Position numbers and translations under genes: made by a program. 64,000 nucleotides of DNA from Blattamonas nauphoetae (Eukaryota > Preaxostyla > Oxymonadida): contig JARBJD010000022.1 in assembly GCA_033064195.1 (NCBI GenBank), positions 248,001 to 312,000 on the forward strand. The letters are read 5' to 3'. Below the pieces are notes generated by a model. It was not told the origin of the DNA, did not search any database, and worked only from the letters and a program-made list of their open reading frames with translations. Positions within the stretch are counted from its first letter, which is position 1. Every line of letters starts with the position of its first letter. Shown here piece by piece: positions 56,261-64,000 of the stretch.

Positions 56261-56388
56261 TCTCGCACTGGAATATTTCTTAATTTATCTTATTTTTATT
56301 CATTATTGCATTTGTCTCTTGAAATTGTTAGATTCAGAACTTTCATTTCACTCAAGGCCCATGCTTTTCAGCCGCTGTCGAATCTGAA

Positions 56389-57694
56389 ATGACAACAGCT
56401 CAAATACGTCTTCCTGCAGGTACTCCATCTGAATATCTCCTGGATCTTCCACCCGTGATTGATTTGGATCGTATTATTGAGAAATTGATGTCTGTCCGAA
56501 AAGCAGAGACACTCACTTTTGTTGACCTTCCTGAAGCAGACATTAAAGGTATCTACTCTTCTCTTTCACACAATATCGTACATTTCTCCATATCATCCAT
56601 TTTTCAGCGCTTATTATTTCTGTTCGTCAGGTCTTCATGTCACAAGACGTCGTCCTCGAACTCACATCCCCAATCAAAGTGTGTGGAGATGTCCACGGTC
56701 AATATTCAGATCTCCTCCGACTCTTTGAATACGGAGGATTCCCTCCAGAAGCAAATTACCTCTTTCTTGGAGGTATCCTTCATTTGTTCTTCACGTTCAT
56801 CTCTTCTATTTCATCCTTCATTTGATCTGATACTCATGAATATCCAGACTACGTTGATCGAGGAAGTCAATCACTTGAAGTAATCTGCCTCTTATTCGCT
56901 TACAAACTGAAATATCCCGAAAACATCTTCCTCCTAAGAGGAAATCATGAATGTGCCACAATCAACAAGCTCTATGGTTTTTACGACGAATGTATGAAGT
57001 TCTTCAACAATTTATTCGTGTTTCTTTCATTTTTCAGGCAAGGCACGATATTCCGTCAACCTGTGGCGTCTATTCATCGACTGCTTTAATTGCCTTCCTC
57101 TATGTGCTGTATGCGCCTTCTTTTCAGTCATCCGGCAATCTATGTCAGATCATAGATGATAGTATTTTCTGTACTCATGGTGGTCTCTCACCAGAACTAG
57201 TGAAGATTGACCAATTGAGAAAGATTCAACGGCCAACAGATATTCCAGACCATGGACTACTCTGTGATCTTCTATGGGCCGACCCATCTCCCACGAACGA
57301 ATTGTGGGGTGAATCTGATCGTGGTGTATCAATCACTTTTGGAACGAAAGCGATCGAACAGTTTTTATCGGACAACGACCTCGACTTACTTGTCCGAGCG
57401 CATCAAGTTGTGATGAGTGGATACCAATTCTTTTCTTCACGGCAACTCGTTACTGTGTTTTCAGCACCTAATTATTGTGGAGAATTCGACAATCAGGGCG
57501 CAATGATGACCATCGATGAAACCTTACTTTGTTCTTTCCAAATCCTAAAGCCTCCTCATCATATGAAGCCAGTGATCACTGGGTTGACTGATGATCCAGA
57601 AAGTGCAGGCGGGACTTATCTTGATAGCGTAAAAGCAAACAATGGAATTGTCACTGAACTCAGCAATCCATTCACAAAATCAAAGAAGTGTTGA
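56389..57694 (+). CDS. Protein phosphatase PP1 catalytic subunit
   Basis: Exons 56389-56548, 56608-56772, 56848-56991, 57038-57108 and 57149-57694 (introns 59, 75, 46 and 40 nt) encode 361 residues. All metallophosphatase motifs are present: [40 protein letters not shown] and [23 protein letters not shown] and the CLP.C.IID stretch point to PP1 rather than PP2A, PP4 or PP6. The N-terminal extension of about 15 residues and the C-terminal tail beyond LKPP (about 50 residues) differ from the usual 330-residue enzyme. The metal ligands and catalytic His are intact, so the protein should be active. The 40-nt intron has an internal AG that would be a less likely acceptor. Confidence 0.95.
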
Positions 57695-58427
57695 ATAACC
57701 AATCCTGTTTTCATTTCTGGATCTGAGTTTCATTTCATCATTTCATCTCAAATGAAGATTGTTTCCATTCTTTCCCATCTCATTCCGCAGGCCTCAAGTT
57801 CAGGTAATTTCCATTTAGAGACTCATGGGCTTTGAATGGGAAGTCCAACTTGATTGGTGATGTGATGTTCAAGAAACTGAAAACCGACCCACTGTGGCAA
57901 TCTTTATCAGTGGGAACACGACAACACGCAATGTGCAATTAGTATGTGATCATGGTTTGATCGTTCTCTTTTCTCAAATCGAGGGTCATACCAAAGGTAA
58001 ACTGGAATTCGGCCACATTCCCACACAAGAGGTCGGTAGAGGACAGATTTGACCGTATCTCGATGTGGAGGACTCGTGTAAGTTTTCTCACTCGATGGAT
58101 CATCCCATAACTAAACTTCTAGTGTCTTCAACCATCCATAGTCCACCTTTCCGGAGGGAATACGTTTCTTTCTCCCAAGAAAGTATCCCCTCGCCAATAG
58201 GCACACCTACATCCTTTTCTAATCATGACGACCTTCAATCAAGATCATGAGAAGAAAGAATAACCATCAAGCCGTCCCCCACAATATCACTGCCTTTGAC
58301 ATTTTCATACACTCATTGACATCCTCCTCAATTCTTTTTTCAATATTAATCTGTTAACTCAAAACAGTTTGCGATCAACCCTAACATCGGTTTAAATTGC
58401 ACATTGCGTGTGATCGTGTTCACACTG
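57695..58427. other. Large spacer, 733 bp, no gene supported
   Basis: Open frames are all short. A fragment near 57830-57935 reads GKSNLIGDVMFKKLKTDP and then stops, and may be a remnant of an exon, but no splice sites connect it to a neighbour. No repeat, tRNA or snRNA fold is seen. Confidence 0.4.
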
Positions 58428-60137
58428 ATGTTGATGTTCGTACTGTTTGGATTGCTATCTTCGACACCAACCTCCAGAGTTGGATATCTGCCTCGTCTGT
58501 CATTTTTCCAGTTGAGGTTCACCCATCACCAATGATATCCCGTCTTGTCTTGTATCTCTCTTATCTCAGCCAACAGCCTAAACTCTGTTCTACTAAATCG
58601 AACAAGTCTCACTGCCGATGTTCTCTATCAGACAAAGGGATTGGCAGGTCCATTTTCATCAACCACATTCCATGTTTTTGCCCCACTCGCGTATCTATCT
58701 CCTCTTTCACCAAGTTCGATGACATTTTATATAGTCCTGCTACTGTCACAGCACGTAGAATTTTTGATGGAAAGGAAGACAAGTTCAGTCCAAGAGAATA
58801 CGATATTAGTTGTAATTTCACCAAAATCACAAATATCTCAACTGTCTTTCCAAAGAAATACATCCTCGACAGTATGGAGAATATGACAGGATATGGATGC
58901 AATATGACATATTCAATGTATCACTCAACTCCTGGGATCCACAATATTCACCTTGAATTGAAACGAACCCAACTTGTCCAACTCGAGACTCAGTACAGTA
59001 TATCCCATCATTTCTCACTTTATTTTTTCAGAGGAAGAACAAAAGTTCTATGATAAACAAGCCCAGACCATGAAGGTGTTGTCAATGATGGATGAGGATG
59101 ATGATGGTAACGTTCTGAAGAAACAGCTGAAACAGAATCAATTTGTCTTCCCAATCTTTATTGGAGCCACTCATTCGGTGGACTTTTTTGTCTATCTGCC
59201 ATTTTTCCTCCTTCCGGTTGGATTCTTCTCGGGTATCCTCGTCCAACTCCCATATGTCCGTCACATCACCCTCCTCATGCCAGCATTCATCCGTTTGCTC
59301 GAACTTTATGCATTTGGAATATCTGTTCCATATCAACCCAACATTCTTGAGTCAACAATCCCGACAAGTTTACTCCTCATGAAGGAACAAGCCATATCCC
59401 CAAGGAAAGATCCTCTCTCGTTCATGAAGGAAACATTCATCCCAGCTCTAACCCGCGTTGAGTTCTTAGTTCCTATCATTCTTACCATGACATCATTCAT
59501 CTTGCCACTACTCTCACGGAAACGACGAAGAGATGGAAAAGAAGAAGAAGGAATCGTCCATGAAATCTGGATGACATCTGCGGCTATATATCTCACACAC
59601 ACTGTTACATCACGATTTATTAAATCCCTGAACCTCACTAGTTCAACAATGGCATCTCTTCTCTTCTGTGGATCATGTGATATTGTCTGCCTTGTTTGTT
59701 TCACATTCAGCAGAAATTCGATGCGCCGAACAGAGGAGGAGGAGAAACAACTCAAGCGAAAGGAAGAAATGGAGAAAAGATTAGAGAAAATCAAGAAGGG
59801 CGAGAAGATTGAGGATGAGAATGAGGACCCTCAACAAAGACTCATCAGGATGCGTGCAGAGGCCATTAGTCAAAGATTTGGGATCTCTCTTCCGTCAAAA
59901 ATGCCGACTAGTTCTCTTGACACGGATAAACTTCTTGACGGTGCGCTGGACGAACTCACAGACCGAAGGAAAGGGAAGGAGAACTCTTCACAGCCTCAAA
60001 ATGATGAAATCCATGGAAGAAATCTCCTTCCACAAGCAAAACCTGATGAGAAGAAGAAAAATGCCAAGAAAAACAAAGATACTTCGAAGAAACCGTCTCA
60101 ACAACCAGGAAAATCGCCGAACAAAAAGAAGAAGTGA
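58428..60137 (+). CDS. Secretory-pathway membrane protein with lumenal N-terminus, unknown family
   Basis: The ATG at 58428 begins a signal-peptide-like MLMFVLFGLLSSTPTS. The N-terminal exons (58428-about 58800) are not fully resolved; several GT-AG choices exist, some with introns as short as 17 nt. From about 58760 a lumenal-looking region carries several NxS/T sequons (CNFTKITNIS, ENMTGYGCNMT). A last intron (about 58997-59032, GTATATC...TTTTCAG) joins to a long final exon. That exon has four hydrophobic spans around 59140-59330 and 59450-59720, then a charged tail with coiled coil and Lys-rich end (KKKNAKKNKDTSKK). This arrangement suits an ER membrane protein with a cytosolic tail. Family not recognised. 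Confidence 0.65.
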
Positions 60138-60282
60138 TACCACTTCTTTATCGAACTCACTTCAGCTTTTTCTTTTTCATGAAAACATTTTTCTTTTTCA
60201 GCCTTCTTTTTGATGACTTCTTGTGCAGTTTTTGTGAATTTTTTGAGAAATATTTGTTGCTGTCAGATCCACTCTTGACCTC

Positions 60283-61180
60283 ATGAGCACCTTTGGAACA
60301 CAACCAAAAACCGGCTTTGGAAGCACTACGTTTGGAGGAGGTTTTGGAACAGGGACAAGTACATTTGGGGCTGGAGCGGGAACGGGACCAGGAGCGTACT
60401 CATTCAATGCAACTCCGCCAGCAGGTCAACGATTGGAAAATATTCCAATTGAAAATCTCAATAACCCCGAATATGTTGTAAAAATCTATGAAATTATTCA
60501 TCAGCAAAACCATTTATCCAATGATCTTGACAACATTTTGGATGAAATCACTCAAGAGGCAAACCAACTTGATTCTGCTCTACCATCATTGATCTCTGTG
60601 TGAATCGGACAACTTTTCATCTTGTTCCTAGAATACCCTTTCAATGCGATCAACAATCAAACAAACACTCGCAACGAGAGCGGAACTTTTGGACACCATC
60701 AAAAGCGATGAGCAAACCATTCGTTCAATAGAAACAATCCTTGAACAAATGAAACAACCAGATTATTCCCAAAAAATCTACCAAACAGGCACAAGCCAAT
60801 CAATTTCGTATTTCTTCCTCCCTCCCATTGATTCTTCTCCGTAGTTTCTTCTGGGATTTATCTCAACATTTAGAAAACAAACTCCGTGAAATTAACGTCC
60901 AATTAAATATGATACAAGAAGAATTACAACTTTTATATGAAGGAAAACAACCAAACAATCCTGATGGTTTGCCTTCGCAATCCCAACTCATACTCGTTCA
61001 GAAATTCCACACCTACTAGACAGATTAAAGAAAACAACACTAGCTATAACTAGCTCAGTCGTTACTGTGCACAACAGTATCCGAGAAGTTGTCTCGACAT
61101 TCCTCTTTTTCCTAAAACAATACTATCCCCAACAATCTCAACAATTGGTGAGTTTGCTTGAGGAAATGATTCGATCTTAA
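60283..61180 (+). CDS. FG nucleoporin, Nsp1/Nup62-like
   Basis: Four exons (60283-60597, 60632-60807, 60845-60966, 61002-61180; introns 34, 37 and 35 nt) encode 263 residues. The first 45 residues have FG/GTG-type repeats (TFGTQPKTGFGSTTFGGGFG). The rest is a three-part coiled coil (about 60-105, 110-190 and 205-260), the layout of the Nsp1_C domain that trimerises with Nup54 and Nup58 in the central channel of the pore. It is short relative to Nup62 (about 520). Nup62 is the best guess, but Nup54/58-like is possible. The reading frame of the last exon is fixed only by the 35-nt intron. Confidence 0.8.
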
Positions 61181-61276
61181 TTTTTTTTATTTTCATTTCA
61201 CGAATTTGAGAAGTAAAACAAGAAGAAGTGAAATGTTTGAATGATATCGAAATTAAGTATTATTGCATCAGGTTCT

Positions 61277-62593
61277 TTAGAGCGGGATCATCTTTTTTAA
61301 CACCATCTGAGAAATTGAAATAGAAATTGTTTGCACACGTGGAGTTCCGGTGAGTCGAAGGTTGAGGATGGAGAACGTCTTGAATGTCTCTGAGCATCGT
61401 CTGTGATTCTCTGGATTTTGGAAAAACTTGTTGAATCTTCCTTCAATGCAGACAAATTCCACGGGGAGCCCTTTTCCTCGAAGATGTTCAGCGAGTCTGG
61501 AAGATGAGACAAAAACGATGAATACTTTGGCTTTTCAAGACATTTTATGAAAAATTTGAGGAAATATCGAATCCGACGATCTTCTGATTCATTTCCGATG
61601 TTAAGGGACGGTGTCTTTCGATTGATATCAGAAATGATTTCGATGAAGATATCTTTGAGTTGGTCGAATTTGGCTTCTTTGTTTGAAACATTTGCGACAT
61701 CAAATACAGACACAATGTAGTAGAGAGCTATCGCAATTGGCTAGATGGATGGTGAAGATGAAGAGTCAGTTGAGCACACTAATAACGGTTCTTCAGGCTC
61801 TTCTCGGATTAACTGGCGGCAATACCGCAAAATTTCATTGTCGAGAAGGAGGCATGTCAGCTCATAATCAAGACGTTGGACAATGCAGGTGAAGAGCCAC
61901 ATGCTTCGCTCCTTAAGTTTGACGATTTCTTTCGTGGTTTGCTCTGATCGGAGAAATGGAATCGTCAAAAATGGGATTCTTGCTGGAAAATAATAGAAGA
62001 AAATAGAGGCATACAAAAGACAAATGGGTGGCAGGTCTCAGCATTTAAGGCGATTGTTTGCAGGCAAGTGAGGGCATCTACAGCATACTGAAAGGTGCTG
62101 AAAGAGTTAAACATTGATGAAAACACACTTTCCACTGGGCTGAGGAGTATCAATGAATGGGTATGCTGAAACAATCTCTTCAACAAGAAGACTCATTGTC
62201 CCTGCAGAATACCAAAGAAGAGGTCCCATGAATTTATCGTATGGTGAACATTCTTTTAGCTACGGAGAGAAAGTTGTACAGTTGAAAAGATATAATGAAT
62301 ACAGAAGAAAGTTGTTTCAAGGCTTCTGCCCGTTTGTTCTCCTCCCTGAGATCCAAAACAAGTTGGTTCAGATGGCTGGGGATCACATCTTTAGATATCT
62401 CCTTGAAACTGTAGCGCTCAGGGGCAGGGATAAGAGCCAGCTTATTGACGAGATATCGGAGTGGATGTTCGAACTGAAGCTGAAAGTTGTGTTGGTCACT
62501 TTGCTCTGGATAAATCCTACTGGTTAAAATACTGGACGGAGGCTGTTGCTGCTGCTGAGCAGACTGCTGTTGTTGAGCTTGTTGTTGCTCCAT
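61277..62593 (-). CDS. CNOT9: CNOT9/Caf40/Rcd1, CCR4-NOT subunit
   Basis: Six exons (62303-62593, 62129-62259, 62015-62097, 61780-61982, 61526-61740, 61277-61496; introns 43, 31, 32, 39 and 29 nt) encode 380 residues. Family landmarks in order: LNQLVLDLREENKRAEALKQ, PLLWYSAGTMSLLVEEIVSAYP, AVDALTCLQTIALNAETCHP, SRIPFLTIPFLR and the armadillo-like repeat RSMWLFTCIVQRLDYELTCL; human CNOT9 has LWHSFGTIAALLQEIV, ALALLQCVASHPETR and IPLFLYPFL. CNOT9 binds the deadenylase scaffold NOT1 and GW182/NOT4-type partners. The N-terminus is Gln-rich (poly-Q from CAG/CTG codons at about 62530-62590), and the C-terminal half is diverged. The start is the ATG at 62593; an ATG at 62629 is possible. Confidence 0.88.
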
Positions 62594-62688
62594 AAGATGA
62601 TCCACCCCATAAGTGATTTTAGAAAACAATCAAAACTCCAGTTCTCTCAATTTATTCATAAAACGAAGACAAATTGTCTTATTGAGTG

Positions 62689-64000
62689 ATGGATCAGTCC
62701 ATTTATCCAGCAGGTACTTCCATTTCTTGAAACATTAGACGATTCATAATTCAAATTGTTCACTCATTTATCTATCATGTAATTGACCTGATTCAAACAG
62801 TTTCTTTTCAACCTTTAGACCACACTCCATCTGTTCATCGTGTTCATCATTCTAAGCACCATCATCATTCACATTCATCAAAACATCAGCCTCATTCATC
62901 TCATTCCACTAAACATCACAATAAAGCAAGCTCGAATCACCATCACTCATCTCACAGCACACATAACTCCCAACAAGTTCCACCAACCTCAGGTTTAATT
63001 CAAGTTCAATCACCAGTCGAGCAAACACGCCCAATCTCCCAACCACCTTCCTCTTCATCTTATCAATCGAGTTTCGGAAACAATCAGTCCTACCAACCAT
63101 TTCGGTATCAGACTGTTCCTTCACAACAACCTAACGCTCTCCAATCGATGATCAAAACACTCCCAGGGCACGATCATCCAGCGTTGAGCATTATCACTCA
63201 TCAACCTGACATCGCTCGTCAAGAACTGGAAATATGGAACAAACATTTGGATGCCCAGCTTGCTGAAAAAGAAAAACGCCGAAATCTCCTTCGTCAACAA
63301 CGACAATCTCCACAGCCTTCTACACTCTCCTATTCGAGCCAAACAACAAGAACTCCGCCGCCCTCCCAACCCATCACAACACATACACCTACTCGAACAC
63401 TTCAATCATATCATTCATCATCTCCATCCCCTCTCAGACCTCTAGACGACAAACGCTACCAACGAGAAATGAAGAGAATTGACAAACTGGCTGAAAGGTC
63501 GAGTTATGAACAACAAAAACGAAGCCAACGAAAACAGAAGCAAACACCGGTCGAGGATTCACTTTCTTCTGAACAAACAGAACAAGAAGAAGAGTCGGAA
63601 GAAGAAACATCGGAACAAGGGATTGATTGGGAGGATGTCAAGGCAACGATGAAACAAAAGGAGAAAGAGAGGCAACGAGAGTTCCAACAGAAAATGAAGG
63701 ACATTGAGCGGGAAAGGAAGAGGGTCGATAAGAAGGAGCAAGAACGAATCAGTTCTGTCAAATCATCCCCAAAAGATAAACAATCCAAAGAAGCTGTAAT
63801 CAAAGAAATTACTCGAAAAACACAACTATACGCTCGACCTGCATCAAACACTCCTTTGAGGAAGAGGACACCGAGTCCAGTGTCCTCCGAAAGTGAGGAG
63901 AGTCAGGAAAGTGTGGAATCGATGGGAAAGTGGAGGAGGGAGAGTGAGAGGAGGAGTGATGATGATCGAAGGGAGGAGGAGAGGAGGAGAGAGGAAGAAA
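62689..64000 (+). CDS. Gene running off the right edge: His-rich then charged coiled-coil protein
   Basis: Exon 1 (62689-62713, MDQSIYPA) is joined by a 105-nt intron to 62819, after which the frame stays open to the window end (about 400 residues seen). The N-terminus is very rich in His and Ser (HHSKHHHHSHSSKH; STKHHNKASSNHHHSSH), with further Ser/Gln/Pro sequence. From about residue 150 the protein is helical and charged (LEIWNKHLDAQLAEKEKRR), and the last stretch is Glu/Arg/Lys-rich coiled coil. No enzyme domain is visible. The gene is divergent from CNOT9, with 95 bp between start codons. Truncated by the window, function unknown. Confidence 0.75.

Noticed and set aside
58397-59053. 218-codon frame as one exon of the membrane-protein gene
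   Set aside because: Only its 3' part has sequon-bearing, plausible protein sequence; the 5' part lacks a start and the signal peptide is in another frame.

Overview
The window is eukaryotic nuclear DNA from a compact, gene-dense protist genome. The genes are housekeeping and flagellar genes of eukaryotes. Intergenic spacers are often under 200 bp, and most genes carry very short GT-AG spliceosomal introns (about 19-106 nt, most 30-50 nt; common donors GTATG, GTTTG, GTGTG). All three stops (TAA, TAG, TGA) end genes, so the standard code fits. Ciliary genes (B9D2, CEP164, and probably the roadblock dynein light chain) point to a flagellated cell. Tiny introns, a condensin II subunit and an HD2-like nucleoplasmin protein fit a free-living or gut metamonad such as an oxymonad, but this placement is an inference.

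Layout. 1-5.8 kb: C-terminal part of a giant protein, possibly of the bridge-like lipid-transfer class. 6.0-6.4 kb: a small conserved-looking Cys protein. 6.6-13.0 kb (minus): a 2131-residue ISWI-like SNF2 ATPase with a C-terminal zinc cluster. 13.3-17.7 kb: a repeat island made of a near-perfect palindrome with 817-bp arms, two nested ~597-bp MITEs in one arm only, a decayed relative in the centre, and two foldback hairpins. 18.0-19.5 kb: a decayed coiled-coil gene. 19.9-31.3 kb (plus): a 15-exon coiled-coil gene, B9D2, a protein kinase with a 1300-residue tail, and an unrecognised gene. 31.5-35.1 kb (plus): HD2-like nucleoplasmin, WDR70, PIG-H-like. 35.5-38.4 kb (minus): PPPDE peptidase, AMPK beta. 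38.8-40.1 kb: an eight-span membrane protein. 40.2-46.4 kb: Utp3/Sas10, AUP1-like acyltransferase, roadblock light chain (plus), DDX24/Mak5. 46.5-64 kb: zinc-finger kinase, condensin II G2 (minus), CEP164, PP1, a membrane protein, an Nsp1/Nup62-like nucleoporin, CNOT9 (minus) and a gene running off the right edge.

The genes do not form one pathway. Recurrent themes are ribosome biogenesis (Utp3, Mak5), chromatin (ISWI, HD2-like, condensin II), cilia (B9D2, CEP164, coiled-coil neighbour) and signalling (AMPK beta, PP1, two kinases). Several pairs are divergent with start codons under 100 bp apart. Exon models were built by hand from reading frames, splice dinucleotides and family alignment from memory; for the multi-exon genes with full coordinates the summed exon lengths are multiples of three. 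The most novel material is the mobile-element island and the microexon-rich kinase at 46.5 kb.
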